A stretch of 64,000 bases of DNA from an uncultured Gammaproteobacteria bacterium (GCA_937924335.1 CALDWW010000010.1:1-64000); one strand, 5' to 3'. Counted from the stretch's first letter, positions 28,852-40,651 are shown. The notes: generated from the letters alone by a model not told the origin. Numbers and translations are program-made.

Positions 28852-30879
28852 TCAGAGCAGTGGTGCAATCACCAGACTGACGATCGCCATGACATTGATC
28901 AGGATGTTCATCGACGGTCCCGAAGTGTCTTTGAAGGGGTCGCCTACAGTATCACCCACGACCGCTGCCTTGTGGGTGTCTGACCCCTTGCCTCCGAGGT
29001 TACCCTTCTCGATGTACTTCTTGGCGTTGTCCCAGGCCCCTCCGGCGTTCGCCATCGTCAGAGCCAGCAGGACGCAGCCCAGCAGCGCGCCGCCGAGCAT
29101 GCCTCCCAGGGCTTCCGCGCCGAGGCCGAACCCGACGACGACCGGCGCCAGCACTGCCAGCAGACCGGGCGGCAGCATCCGCACCAGGGCGGCCCGCGTC
29201 GCGATATCCACACAGCGGACCGTGTCCGGCTCCGCCTTGCCCTCCAGCAGACCCGGGATCTCCTTAAACTGACGGCGGATCTCCTTGATCATGTCGTAGG
29301 CAGCCGTCCCCACTGCGCTCATGGTTAGCGCCGATACAAGGAACGGGAAGATGGCACCGATAAACATGCCGATCAGCACGATCGGGTTGGATATCTCGAG
29401 GCTGAAATCCGGATTGTGATGACTGATGACCTCGATAAAGGCGGTGATAATGGCGAGCGCCGCTAGCGCCGCCGCCCCGATGGCAAATCCCTTTCCGATA
29501 GCGGCGGTCGTGTTGCCGACCTCATCGAGCGAGTCGGTGATCTTGCGGGTATCCTCACCGAGCCCTGCCATCTCCGCGATGCCGCCGGCGTTGTCCGCCA
29601 CCGGACCGTAGGCGTCGATGGCCATGGTCATACCGACCGTGGCCAGCATGCCGACGGCCGCTATGCCGACCCCGAAGAGACTGGCGTTGACGTCGGCCAC
29701 GTAGATGATCGACACGATGGCGAGGACCGGGATAACGACCGACTGCATGCCGGTGGAAAGCCCGGCGATGATGACTGTTGCCGGCCCGGTCTCACCCTCA
29801 CGTGCGATCTTCCTGACCGGCGGACCGCCAGTGTAGTACTCGGTCACGAGGCCGATGACCATCCCGCCGATGGCGCCGGCCAGCACGGAGATCCAGACGC
29901 CGCTGGAGATTCCCAGGGCTTCGATAATGAACCACGCAGCCACGATGAACAGCACAGCGGCGCCGATGGTCCCTACGCGCAGGGCCTTCTCGGCCGGCAT
30001 GGTGGTCGCCATCCTCACCATCAGGACGCCCAGCAGCGAGCAGATCAGACCGGCGGATGACAGTAATAGCGGCAGCGCCATCAGGTTGGCCCGCAGCAGC
30101 TCGCCACTCAAAGTACCGCCGAGCCTCTCATCCATGAGCGCGACCGCCATGGTCGATGCAATAGCGATGGATGCGATCATCGATCCGCAATAGGACTCGA
30201 AGATGTCGGACCCCATGCCGGCCACGTCGCCCACGTTATCGCCTACATTGTCGGCGATGACGCCGGGATTGCGCGGATCGTCTTCCGGAATGCCGGCCTC
30301 GATCTTGCCGACCAGGTCGGCGCCAACATCAGCGCTCTTGGTAAATATGCCGCCACCGACCCGCGAGAACAGCGCGACGAGGGATGCACCCATGCCGAAG
30401 CCGTGAATGGTCTCGGCACTGCCGGGATCACTGCCGTACATGATGTAGAGCAGACCCAATCCCACCAGTCCCATGGCTGCGACCGTGATCCCCATGACAG
30501 AGCCACCGTAGAAAGCCACCGACAACGCGGCGCCGGCGCCTTTGTCGTGGGCCGCGACCGTGGTTCGGACATTGGCTCGCGTCGCCGTGAACATGCCGAT
30601 GAAGCCGGCGAGAGACGAACAGAGCGCGCCGACGAAGAAGGCGAAGGCCGTGTCCCAGCCGAGATCCGACAGGCCGATCGCCAGCATGGTCAGAGCTGCG
30701 ACCGCCCAGAGCAAGAGGTACTCGCGGCGCATGAAGGTCATGGCACCCGTCTGGATCTTGGCGGCTATGTCAGCGACTTTGCCCTCTCCCGCGGGGTAGC
30801 TGGCGACAAGACGGTAGACGACGAAGGCCGCGACCAGACCCAGACCGCCCATGGAGAGCGGAATGTAGTTCATGCTCAT
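28852..30879 (-). CDS. hppA: Membrane-bound pyrophosphatase, K+-dependent type
   Basis: 675 aa with about 16 hydrophobic helices. It couples PPi hydrolysis to cation pumping across the inner membrane. The PPi-binding motifs are clear: [18 protein letters not shown] with a following [19 protein letters not shown], and the C-terminal [15 protein letters not shown]. The K+ signature is at residues 455-464, [10 protein letters not shown]: Ala459 and Gly462 match K+-dependent enzymes, where K+-independent ones have Lys and Thr. The gate Glu228 in DIFESY is at the position shared with Na+-pumping forms, so Na+ transport is likely but not proven. AAAGGGA precedes the start. Confidence 0.95.
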   Translation of the reverse strand: MSMNYIPLSMGGLGLVAAFVVYRLVASYPAGEGKVADIAAKIQTGAMTFMRREYLLLWAVAALTMLAIGLSDLGWDTAFAFFVGALCSSLAGFIGMFTATRANVRTTVAAHDKGAGAALSVAFYGGSVMGITVAAMGLVGLGLLYIMYGSDPGSAETIHGFGMGASLVALFSRVGGGIFTKSADVGADLVGKIEAGIPEDDPRNPGVIADNVGDNVGDVAGMGSDIFESYCGSMIASIAIASTMAVALMDERLGGTLSGELLRANLMALPLLLSSAGLICSLLGVLMVRMATTMPAEKALRVGTIGAAVLFIVAAWFIIEALGISSGVWISVLAGAIGGMVIGLVTEYYTGGPPVRKIAREGETGPATVIIAGLSTGMQSVVIPVLAIVSIIYVADVNASLFGVGIAAVGMLATVGMTMAIDAYGPVADNAGGIAEMAGLGEDTRKITDSLDEVGNTTAAIGKGFAIGAAALAALAIITAFIEVISHHNPDFSLEISNPIVLIGMFIGAIFPFLVSALTMSAVGTAAYDMIKEIRRQFKEIPGLLEGKAEPDTVRCVDIATRAALVRMLPPGLLAVLAPVVVGFGLGAEALGGMLGGALLGCVLLALTMANAGGAWDNAKKYIEKGNLGGKGSDTHKAAVVGDTVGDPFKDTSGPSMNILINVMAIVSLVIAPLL

Positions 30880-30983
30880 GATGGTCCCTTTCTCTTGAAG
30901 CCCGCCTGGCGACGGGCAAATCTTTATGTTGGTAGCATCCCGGCGCCGTTCGCGAGGAACGGCCGGAGTGAAGTTAGCCAGCG

Positions 30984-30989
30984 ATTATA
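30984..30989 (-). promoter_or_regulatory. Possible hppA promoter -10
   Basis: A perfect TATAAT on the minus strand, 105 bases before the hppA start, in the gap between hppA and the upstream c-di-GMP gene. No good -35 is found at the right spacing, so it is a weak call. Confidence 0.35.
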
Positions 30990-31019
30990 GCCGCAAACGA
31001 TGGCCGACGCCGACCCGCG

Positions 31020-33269
31020 TCATTGAATTTTCAGGGGCTCCGGACGGCCAACCGCGTAACCCTGGGCGAAATCCACGCCCATGCGACGCACGGCCTCGAA
31101 GACCGTATCCGTCTCGACGTGTTCGGCGACGACCCGGATGTCCATTGTCCGTGCGAGACTGATCATCGCCGCCACCATAGCCTGATTGATCTCATCCTCA
31201 TCCAGCCCGCGGATGATGGCCCCGTCGATCTTCAGATAGTCCATCGCCAGGCTCTTCAGGTTGGAGAATGCGCCCAGACCGCTGCCGAAGTCGTCCATGG
31301 CGAACTCGCACCCCATACCGTGCAGCACAGCGATGAATCGGCCCGCGTGGGCGAGATTTGCCACGATGGAGGACTCCCTGACCTCGAAACAGATCTGAGC
31401 GGGCGGGACCCCCGAGCGGTCCAGGCAGTCGACCACGAAGTCCAGAAACTGCGGATCCCCGATCGTCTGTCCGGAGAGATTGATATTGCAGCTGCGCTGA
31501 TCGGGCAGCTTCAGAGTCCCACTGCCGATCGCGGACAAGCTTGACTGCAGCACCCAGCGATCCACATTCGGCATGAGATGGTAGCGCTCGGCGGCCTGCA
31601 TGAAGTCGACCGGCGAGATGGCGGTGCCATCGTCACCGCGCATCCGCAGCAGGACTTCGTAAGCGGGCCCGGTGTCCACGCGCCCGGAAACGGACACGAT
31701 GGGCTGCAGATAGAGTTCGAACCGGTCTTCCTTGAGCGCCTTCTGGATGCGCTGCAGCCACAGGATCTCGCCGCGCTGTCGGGCGACCGCCTCGTCCCTG
31801 GCTGAATACACGTGAACGCGTCCGCGACCCTTCTGCTTGGCTACGTAGCAAGCGGAATCCGCCGCGCCCATCAATTCGTCGATACTGCCGGCCTCGTGGC
31901 TGATCTCGAGAAGACCGATACTGACCCCTACCGTGAAAATCCTGTCACGCCAGACGAAGCGGTAATCCCGGATCGCGGTGCAGACGTCATCGGCGAGCTG
32001 CCGGGCCTTCTCCAGCGGACAGCCGGTCAACAGCATGCCGAACTCGTCACCGCCGATCCGTGCCACCGAGTCCGAATCACGGACCTGCTGGCGAATGAGA
32101 GCGGCAACCTCTCGCAGGAGGTTATCTCCCGCCATGTGTCCGCAGCTGTCATTGACTACCTTGAATCGATCCAGATCCAGATAGCAGAGCACGTGAGTAC
32201 TCGAGCCCGACCTCGCGCTGTCGATGGAGTCCTGGAGGCGGCGCTCAAACTCCCGTCGATTCGCCAGGCCGGTCAACGGATCGTGACTTGCCTGATAGGA
32301 CATCTGCCGGGCCAGGCCGCGGATCTCCGACACGTCATGCAGCAGGACGACTGTCCCGAGGAACTCCCGGTCCGCGGACCGGATCGGCGATGCGCTGAGT
32401 TCGATCGAGTGTTCATCGCCAGTGGTCAGGGCCAGCAACAGCGAGCGGCGCCCCAGGTCGATGCGTGCGCCTTCCTCCAGGCAGCGGGCCACCGGGTCCC
32501 CGAGCGGTCGACGATCCGCCTCATCCACGAGATTCACCAGCTCGTTGAGCGGCCGGCCGACTGCCATGTCACGTCGACAGCCGATCATGAGCTCCGCTGC
32601 CCCGTTGACGTAGTCGATCCGTCCATCCAGATCAGTCGTGATGATCCCCTCACCCACGGCATCAAGCGTACGGCGCGCAAGGCTGCGTCCGGCTTCGCGG
32701 GCTTCCTCGAGGGCGTGCGCCGGGCTCGGACGAACGACCGAGCCGAGCAGGCCGGAGTTGGCTCCCGACGACAATTGAAATGGCTTTATCTCCACCCAGT
32801 GGGAGCGGTCCTCTGGATCCAGTAGCCGGACCGTCAGGATCTCCTGCGAGGCGTTGCCCGCGGAACGACGATCAAGGTGCGTCTTCAGGGCGTCCCGCTG
32901 CTCCGGGTGGACATAGTCTTCCAGGCGGCTGTCTTTCAGCGCGGCCACCGGTACGGCGAACACCCGGGCAGCCGACGCGTTGGCGTAACGGATCTTCCTG
33001 TCGTGGATCAGGACCGCTGCATCCATCGAGTCGGCCAGATTGGCAAACAGGTCCTGCTCCATCATGACAGCCAGCGGATGATCCGGACCGCGGGATGCCA
33101 GTTGCTTGACCTTGGCCGGCGGCTCACGTTGTCCCGACCCCGCTGCAGTCACGTCGCTTCCGGTCGTGTCCTCAAGACCGCGCGTGGCCAGCCGCCGCTT
33201 CACGTAATAGGCGAGGAACGCGAACGCGCCCAGACCGGCAGCAATGGTGAGTGTTTCAAGGACAGGCAT
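31020..33269 (-). CDS. Membrane-anchored PAS-PAS-GGDEF-EAL c-di-GMP protein
   Basis: 749 aa. One N-terminal helix (about residues 6-24) anchors it, with only a few residues before it, so the rest is cytoplasmic. Two PAS-like domains follow: residues ~70-180 (FANLADSMDAAVLIHDRKIRYANAS) and ~195-325 (LDAVGEGIITTDLDGRIDYVN). The GGDEF domain has an intact active site, ARIGGDEFGMLL. The EAL domain reads EVLLRM in place of EALLRL but keeps INLSGQ, MDDFGSGLGAFSNL, YLKIDG, VVAEHVET and FAQGYAVGRP; the usual E-x-T-E motif appears as FEVRESS. Both activities are possible. It starts 15 bases after the thiC stop on the same strand. Confidence 0.92.
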   Translation of the reverse strand: MPVLETLTIAAGLGAFAFLAYYVKRRLATRGLEDTTGSDVTAAGSGQREPPAKVKQLASRGPDHPLAVMMEQDLFANLADSMDAAVLIHDRKIRYANASAARVFAVPVAALKDSRLEDYVHPEQRDALKTHLDRRSAGNASQEILTVRLLDPEDRSHWVEIKPFQLSSGANSGLLGSVVRPSPAHALEEAREAGRSLARRTLDAVGEGIITTDLDGRIDYVNGAAELMIGCRRDMAVGRPLNELVNLVDEADRRPLGDPVARCLEEGARIDLGRRSLLLALTTGDEHSIELSASPIRSADREFLGTVVLLHDVSEIRGLARQMSYQASHDPLTGLANRREFERRLQDSIDSARSGSSTHVLCYLDLDRFKVVNDSCGHMAGDNLLREVAALIRQQVRDSDSVARIGGDEFGMLLTGCPLEKARQLADDVCTAIRDYRFVWRDRIFTVGVSIGLLEISHEAGSIDELMGAADSACYVAKQKGRGRVHVYSARDEAVARQRGEILWLQRIQKALKEDRFELYLQPIVSVSGRVDTGPAYEVLLRMRGDDGTAISPVDFMQAAERYHLMPNVDRWVLQSSLSAIGSGTLKLPDQRSCNINLSGQTIGDPQFLDFVVDCLDRSGVPPAQICFEVRESSIVANLAHAGRFIAVLHGMGCEFAMDDFGSGLGAFSNLKSLAMDYLKIDGAIIRGLDEDEINQAMVAAMISLARTMDIRVVAEHVETDTVFEAVRRMGVDFAQGYAVGRPEPLKIQ

Positions 33270-33284
33270 GGCGGCTTCTCACTA

Positions 33285-35192
<1,908 letters not shown>

Positions 35193-35195
35193 TCA

Positions 35196-35213
35196 GTCCG
35201 CGTGGGCGCGGAC
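35196..35213 (-). other. Stem-loop in the thiC leader
   Basis: Perfect seven-base inverted repeat (35196-35202 and 35207-35213) with a four-base loop, about 20 bases before the thiC start codon and just upstream of its AGAGG ribosome site. It could influence translation, but the sequence lacks the conserved THI-box. Confidence 0.3.
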
Positions 35214-35325
35214 GACGAAAAGCCATCTTCAATGGGAATCGGTTACCCGCTGACCGCATCCGGCAAGCTTAGCCCAAACGACTGCGGGTCCGAAGCATCA
35301 TTCACCATAACGTCGGGAGCATGCC

Positions 35326-35354
35326 TTGTCACTCCGGGGCTAAGCCCTTACAGT
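35326..35354 (+). promoter_or_regulatory. Candidate sigma-70 promoter for the Pcm-like gene
   Basis: TTGTCA (35326-35331), 17-base spacer, TACAGT (35349-35354), 47 bases before the ATG at 35402. Confidence 0.42.
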
Positions 35355-35401
35355 TTTCCGCCTCCGACCATCGTTGATCGGCACTCCCTCGGGGGACAAA
35401 C

Positions 35402-36049
35402 ATGGACATTGACTCCGCTCGCGAACAGATGATCACCCAGCAACTCAGAGCCTGGCACGTGCTGAGCGGACGGATCCTGGAGTCATTTTCCGAAATCCCA
35501 CGGGAGCGATTCACCCCCCCAGCCTATGCGGGACTGGCCTTCGCAGATACGTCGATCCCCATCGGTCACGACCAGATAATGTGGCAACCGAAGGTTCAGG
35601 GCAGGTTGCTGCAGGCATTGCAGCCGGCAGCCCATGAGGCCATCCTCGACATCGGTACCGGCACCGGGTTCCTCGCGGCCTGCATGGCCCGACTGGGGGC
35701 ACAGGTTCACACCATCGACATTCACGCCGATTTCGTCGAAGCGGCGTCGCGAAGACTCTCCGACCTCGGCATAGACAATGTCAGCCTGGAAGTCGCCGAT
35801 GCCCTGTCGATGGACTCATCGCGAAGCTATGACGTGATCGCGGTGACCGGCGCGCTGCCCGAATACCTCACCCGGTTCGAGGAGATGCTGAATCCGGGTG
35901 GCCGAATGTTCGTCGTCGTCGGACTGCCGCCCGTCCGCGAGGCCTGGCTGGTGACTCGCGGCAAGGATGGATTCGCCAGGGAGAGTGTATTCGAGACCGA
36001 TGTGCCCTCCCTGATCAACGCGCCGGTCCCGGCAGCCTTCGTGTTCTGA
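35402..36049 (+). CDS. Protein-L-isoaspartate O-methyltransferase-like protein
   Basis: 215 aa. The Pcm-type N-terminal region is visible (ARERMI-like AREQMITQQLRAWHVL, then PRERFTPPAYAGLAF) and the SAM site ILDIGTGTGFLAACMARLG is intact. The loop that in true Pcm reads GxGQTISQP is GHDQIMWQP here, replacing the conserved Ser/Thr with Met-Trp; that loop carries the catalytic Ser in well-studied enzymes. So this may be a paralogous methyltransferase of different substrate. Downstream rhodanese (15 bases away) and tolC sit on the same strand. Confidence 0.82.
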   Translation: MDIDSAREQMITQQLRAWHVLSGRILESFSEIPRERFTPPAYAGLAFADTSIPIGHDQIMWQPKVQGRLLQALQPAAHEAILDIGTGTGFLAACMARLGAQVHTIDIHADFVEAASRRLSDLGIDNVSLEVADALSMDSSRSYDVIAVTGALPEYLTRFEEMLNPGGRMFVVVGLPPVREAWLVTRGKDGFARESVFETDVPSLINAPVPAAFVF

Positions 36050-36064
36050 TCCGAACGCTTTGCC

Positions 36065-36385
36065 ATGATCCCGGAAATTTCACCGACATCGCTGCAACCT
36101 ATGCTGGCCTGCGAAGATGCGCCACTCCTGCTGGATGTGCGGGAGCCCTGGGAACTGCGTCTGGCCGCGGTCAACGGTGTGCTCAATATCCCGATGGCGC
36201 AGATTCCGGACCGGCTGGACGAACTCGGCCAGGACCGGAAGATCGTTGTAATGTGTCATACCGGCGCGAGAAGCTATCAGGTCGCCGCATTCCTGATACA
36301 AAACGGGTTCGGTTCTGTTATGAACCTCGCTGGCGGTATCGCCGCCTGGTCGAGGGAGGTCGACCCGGCGGTGCCGGAATATTGA
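36065..36385 (+). CDS. Rhodanese-like protein
   Basis: 106 aa, one rhodanese domain. The active loop is CHTGARS with the catalytic Cys; LLLDVREPWEL and LAGGIAAWSREVD are the other family marks. It is the single-domain PspE/GlpE-like type and probably transfers sulfur or senses thiols. Here it lies between the Pcm-like methyltransferase and tolC. Confidence 0.92.
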   Translation: MIPEISPTSLQPMLACEDAPLLLDVREPWELRLAAVNGVLNIPMAQIPDRLDELGQDRKIVVMCHTGARSYQVAAFLIQNGFGSVMNLAGGIAAWSREVDPAVPEY

Positions 36386-36418
36386 CCGGGAACCCGGTCA
36401 GGCCATGTCTGGTCGGGT

Positions 36419-36446
36419 TTGCACACAAGAGATATGGTGATATAGT
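36419..36446 (+). promoter_or_regulatory. Candidate promoter for tolC
   Basis: TTGCAC (36419-36424), 16-base spacer, TATAGT (36441-36446), 46 bases before the tolC ATG in an AT-rich patch after the rhodanese stop. Confidence 0.5.
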
Positions 36447-36491
36447 TAACTAATACACTATGCCTGCCTAAGTCCCGAGGGGGAATCGACG

Positions 36492-37913
36492 ATGAAAACA
36501 TTGACGGGCGCGTTGGCGCTGTCCGCCGTGCTCTGGGGGCAGACCGCCGCGGCAGTGAGCCTGGTGGAAGTCTACGAGGACGCACTGGGTGCGGATCCGA
36601 CACTGCGGGAGGCGGCGGCCAACCGGATGGCGACGCTGGAATCAAAACCGCAGGCGTTTGCGGCTCTGCTACCGCAGGTGTCTGGTCAGTACACCTACGA
36701 GCGGACCTGGGATTCAGGCAGTCAGACATTTACTCAGCTCATCCCGGACCCGGATACGGGTAACTCGACCATCGGCACTGGCACGACCGGCTTCAGCCAG
36801 GACACCAAGCCACGCAAGTTCTGGCAGCTACAGCTTACGCAGACGCTGTTCCGATGGGACCAGTGGGTGGCCCTCAAGCAGGCGGACAAGACGGTTGCGC
36901 AAGCCGAAGCGGAGTACCGGGCGGCACAGCAGGGCCTGATGATCCGCGTCGCGCAAACCTACTTCGATACCCTGGCCGCCAAGGCGACCTTGGAGGCGGC
37001 CGAGTCCGCCAAGCGGTCGATTGCCCGCCAGCTGGAACAGGCTGAGAAACGTTTCGAGGTCGGTCTGATCGCGATCACCGACGTGCAGGAAGCGCAGGCC
37101 TCCTACGACTCCGCCGTCGCTGGTGTGATCGAGGCCAAGCGGACGCTGGCCACTGCCTTCGAGTTTGTGCGGGAGATTACCGGGCAGTACTACGGTGATC
37201 TGGCAGACGCGGGGCCCGATATTCCGCTCATCTCACCCAACCCGAATGATGTCGAGCTTTGGGTGCAGACGGCGCTGGAGCAAAATCTGAACGTGGAAGC
37301 GAGCCGCCTGGCGGCATCCATCGCCCGCGACGAAGTCAGTTCACGCAAGGCGGGCCACATGCCCACCGTGGACTTCTTCGCAAGGAGGTTCAACGATGAC
37401 CTGGACGCCGACCGCTCCAACAAGCCGAGCGAGATCGGGGGCGAATTGACCGAGGGTTTTGACGGCCCGGCAGATTCGGATTTCTGGCGTGACGCCATCG
37501 GCCTGCAGTTGAATGTCCCGCTATATAGCGGCGGGGCAGTCCGCTCCCAGGTCAAGGAAGCGGGATACCAGCACCGGGCCGCAACCGAGCGTCTGGAGAG
37601 GTCAGCGCGAGAGACCGAGCGACAGGTGCGGGATTCCTTCCTGAGCGTCAACGCAGAGATCTCACGGGTCCAAGCCCTGGCGCGCTCAGTGGAGTCGAAC
37701 CAGACGGCGCTAAGGGCCACCGAGGCCGGATTCGAGGTCGGTACCCGGACCACGGTGGATGTGCTGGATTCGCGCCGTAATCTGTTCGAGGCAGAGCGTG
37801 ACTATGCGCGCAGCCGCTACACCTATGTCGTCAATGCCCTGTTGCTGAAGCAGGCGGCCGGCACACTCGGCGAAGCTGATGTGCGCGAGGTCAACGGCTG
37901 GCTATCGGAGTGA
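36492..37913 (+). CDS. tolC: TolC family outer membrane channel protein
   Basis: 473 aa with a signal peptide (about residues 1-21, ALALSAVLWGQTAAA). TolC proteins form a trimeric beta-barrel plus alpha-helical tunnel linked to efflux pumps or type I secretion. Two halves with the repeated helical pattern are visible: LVEVYEDALGADPTLREAAANRMA and the later EQNLNVEASRLAASIARDEV. VGTRTTVDVLDSRRNLFEAERDYARSRY is the family C-terminal signature. The last 12 bases overlap the convergent waaA gene. Confidence 0.93.
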   Translation: MKTLTGALALSAVLWGQTAAAVSLVEVYEDALGADPTLREAAANRMATLESKPQAFAALLPQVSGQYTYERTWDSGSQTFTQLIPDPDTGNSTIGTGTTGFSQDTKPRKFWQLQLTQTLFRWDQWVALKQADKTVAQAEAEYRAAQQGLMIRVAQTYFDTLAAKATLEAAESAKRSIARQLEQAEKRFEVGLIAITDVQEAQASYDSAVAGVIEAKRTLATAFEFVREITGQYYGDLADAGPDIPLISPNPNDVELWVQTALEQNLNVEASRLAASIARDEVSSRKAGHMPTVDFFARRFNDDLDADRSNKPSEIGGELTEGFDGPADSDFWRDAIGLQLNVPLYSGGAVRSQVKEAGYQHRAATERLERSARETERQVRDSFLSVNAEISRVQALARSVESNQTALRATEAGFEVGTRTTVDVLDSRRNLFEAERDYARSRYTYVVNALLLKQAAGTLGEADVREVNGWLSE

Positions 37914-39215
37914 GCCGGGCAGAGGCTCCGATGGTGCGTCTTCTATCTCCGTTACGTCGACGAGGGGCATCACCAGGCTGATGAGTCGATCCAGCGCTCC
38001 GCGATTCTCGTCGAGGATGCGGCGCCCTGCCCTGCCCCTCCGGCGACACAGTTCGGGGTCGGCCAGGCACGACATCACCTCATCGGCCAGCTCTCGGGCA
38101 TCACGGACGATGCTCACGGCGCCAGCCTTGTGCAGCATCTCCACGATGTCTTCGGCGTTGAAATTCTGCGGGCCGGTCACGATGGGCATGGACAGGGCCG
38201 CCGGCTCAAGCAGATTGTGGCCGCCCACGGGGACCAGGCTGCCACCGACAAAAGCCACATCGGACGCTGCGTAGAACAGATACATGTCACCCAATGTGTC
38301 GACGAGGAGAACATCCGTGCCGCGGTCACACGGATCTCCTGAGCTGCGCCTGACGACCGAGAGATTCTTCCCTTTCAGCAGCGATCGGACGGCGTCACAA
38401 CGCTGCGGGTGACGCGGCACCAGGATCAGCAAGGTATCGGGGAATCTGGCACGCACTGTCTGCAATGCTTCGAGGACCGCCTCCTCTTCGCCTTCGTGGG
38501 TGCTGGCGGCGATCCATACAGGTCGACCCGCCGCCTGGGAATCCCGGAAGTCCCGTCCCTGCGCCGCGATACCCTCCGGCAGGCGGATGTCGAACTTGAT
38601 GTTGCCGACGACATGGGTACGGTGGGCATCGGCGCCCAGCAGAAGGAAGCGTTCCGCGTCCCGATCGCTCTGTGCCGCCAGCACGATCCCGTGTGACAGC
38701 GTCTCGCGGAACAGGCTGACGAAGCGGCGGTACTTGTGCACCGATCGGGGCGACACGCGCGCGTTGGCCAGCACCAGCGGCACCTTGCGACGACCACACT
38801 CCTCGTAGAGATTCGGCCATAACTCGGTCTCCATGATGATGGCGAGTCGCGGCCGGAAGCGGTCGAAGAAACGTCGGACGGCCCCCCGCATGTCGTAGGG
38901 CACGTAGGTGTGGATGACATCCTCGCCCAGCAACCCCGCGACTCGCTGCGCACCAGTCGGCGTTACCGTACTCATGACGATCGGGACGTTGGGGAAACGC
39001 TCGCGCAGGATCCTTACGATCGGCGACGCGGCGACCACCTCACCGACTGACACGGCATGAATCCATATCGCCCGCCGTTCCGTGCGGGTGCGGCCGAAAC
39101 CAAAACGCTCTTCCCAACGATCCAGGTAGGCCGGGTTCCTGAGCGCCTTGTAGATGAGGATCGGGACGACCAACGGCGCCAGTATGTAAGACAGTATGAG
39201 GTAGAACTGTCTCAC
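37902..39215 (-). CDS. waaA: 3-deoxy-D-manno-octulosonic acid transferase
   Basis: Adds Kdo to lipid A precursor in the inner membrane. 437 aa with an N-terminal helix (LILSYILAPLVVPILIY) and the family segment WIHAVSVGEVVAASPIVR; TELWPNLYEECG and the donor-site GGSLVPVGGHNLLEPAALSMPIVTGP region follow. It starts two bases after hldE ends. A separate kdkA gene 2.5 kb away hints at a monofunctional Kdo transferase, as in bacteria that phosphorylate a single Kdo. Confidence 0.95.
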   Translation of the reverse strand: MRQFYLILSYILAPLVVPILIYKALRNPAYLDRWEERFGFGRTRTERRAIWIHAVSVGEVVAASPIVRILRERFPNVPIVMSTVTPTGAQRVAGLLGEDVIHTYVPYDMRGAVRRFFDRFRPRLAIIMETELWPNLYEECGRRKVPLVLANARVSPRSVHKYRRFVSLFRETLSHGIVLAAQSDRDAERFLLLGADAHRTHVVGNIKFDIRLPEGIAAQGRDFRDSQAAGRPVWIAASTHEGEEEAVLEALQTVRARFPDTLLILVPRHPQRCDAVRSLLKGKNLSVVRRSSGDPCDRGTDVLLVDTLGDMYLFYAASDVAFVGGSLVPVGGHNLLEPAALSMPIVTGPQNFNAEDIVEMLHKAGAVSIVRDARELADEVMSCLADPELCRRRGRAGRRILDENRGALDRLISLVMPLVDVTEIEDAPSEPLPGSLR

Positions 39216-39217
39216 TG

Positions 39218-40651
39218 TTAGTCGCCGTCGAGACTACGTACCCGGTCCACGACGGCGCTGGTTGAGTGCCCCTCCCGATAAGAGAGCACCCGGACCTCGC
39301 CTCCATTCTCCAGGACGCTGGCACCGCCAGCGATCTCAGCCACCTGATAGTCCCCGCCCTTGACCAGGACGTCGGGTCTGACTTCTCCGATCAGGCGCTC
39401 GGGCGTGTCCTCCACGAAAGGTACGACCCAGTCCACCGCGGCCAGCCCCGAGAGTACGGCCATGCGGTCGGCGACCCCACAGACAGGCCTGCCCTTGCCC
39501 TTGAGACGGCTCACGGACTCGTCCTCATTAACGGCGACGACCAGCCGGTCGCCGAGCGCTTTCGCTTCTTCCAGGAAAGCGACGTGTCCGGCGTGGAGGA
39601 TGTCGAAGCAACCGTTCGTCATCACCACCCGCTGGCCCTCGCTTTGAGCCTCCCGGACGGCGGCGATCAGCGCCGCCTCGGCCATCAGGCCACGACCCCC
39701 CTTGCCGCGTCGGTGCAGGGCCAGCCTGAGTTCCGCCGTGGTCACGGACGCAACGCCGAGCTTGCGCACGACCAGGCCAGCCGCCAGATTCGCGAGTCCG
39801 GCTGCCGATTCTGCCGACAGACCCGCCGCGACGGCCGCCCCGACCACCGCGATCACCGTGTCGCCGGCACCGGTGACATCGAACACCTCACGCGCCTCGG
39901 CCGCCAGGTTGGTCACGGCGTCCCCGGGTCCGATCAGAGTCATGCCACGGCTGCTGCGAGTGACAAGCAACCACTCGATCTGCAGGTCTCTTCTCAGACG
40001 CTGACCGCGCTCCACAAACGCCGATTCGTCCGGGCAGTGTCCGACCACCGCCTCGAACTCTCCGATATTCGGGGTGACCATCGTGGCCCCCCGATAGCGC
40101 TCAAAGTCCGGCCCCTTCGGATCCACCAGCACCGGAAGCCCGGCCGCCCGACACCGCCCGATGAGAGTCCCCGCCTCGGACAATGCGCCCTTGCCATAAT
40201 CGGACAGGATGACGGCATCGACGCCACCGACAACGGCATCCACGGTCGACTCCAGCACGGCCGGCGGAACTTCGTCGTCGATCTCCTCGAAGTCCAGGCG
40301 GATGAGTTGCTGATTACGGCTGAGGACCCTCAACTTGGTGGCGGTCGCCAGCCGTTCGTCTCGCGCCAGATGGGTCTCGATGCGGCTGCCTGACAGCAGC
40401 GCGACCAGCCGGTCACCCGCCTCGTCGCGTCCACAGACACCCGCCAGTCGGGTGATCACGCCCAGGCTGGCAAGATTGACGGCAACATTACCGGCTCCGC
40501 CAGGACGCTCTTCAATATCCCGGACATGAACCACGGGAACCGGTGCTTCCGGGGAGATGCGTTCGACCGGACCGAACCAGTAGCGATCGAGCATCAAGTC
40601 GCCGGCGACGAGTACTCTGGCCTTGTGGAAATCGGGGACGAGCAGGGTCAT
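39218..40651 (-). CDS. hldE: Bifunctional heptose 7-phosphate kinase / heptose 1-phosphate adenylyltransferase
   Basis: 477 aa fusion making ADP-heptose for the LPS inner core. N-terminal PfkB-type kinase (about 1-320): VAGDLMLDRYW, GGAGNVAVNLA, and the anion-hole DVTGAGDTVIA. C-terminal nucleotidyltransferase (about 340-477): TNGCFDILHAGHV with the HxGH motif and NEDESVSRLKGKGRP. The order and length match the E. coli enzyme. waaA follows after two bases. Confidence 0.97.
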   Translation of the reverse strand: MTLLVPDFHKARVLVAGDLMLDRYWFGPVERISPEAPVPVVHVRDIEERPGGAGNVAVNLASLGVITRLAGVCGRDEAGDRLVALLSGSRIETHLARDERLATATKLRVLSRNQQLIRLDFEEIDDEVPPAVLESTVDAVVGGVDAVILSDYGKGALSEAGTLIGRCRAAGLPVLVDPKGPDFERYRGATMVTPNIGEFEAVVGHCPDESAFVERGQRLRRDLQIEWLLVTRSSRGMTLIGPGDAVTNLAAEAREVFDVTGAGDTVIAVVGAAVAAGLSAESAAGLANLAAGLVVRKLGVASVTTAELRLALHRRGKGGRGLMAEAALIAAVREAQSEGQRVVMTNGCFDILHAGHVAFLEEAKALGDRLVVAVNEDESVSRLKGKGRPVCGVADRMAVLSGLAAVDWVVPFVEDTPERLIGEVRPDVLVKGGDYQVAEIAGGASVLENGGEVRVLSYREGHSTSAVVDRVRSLDGD

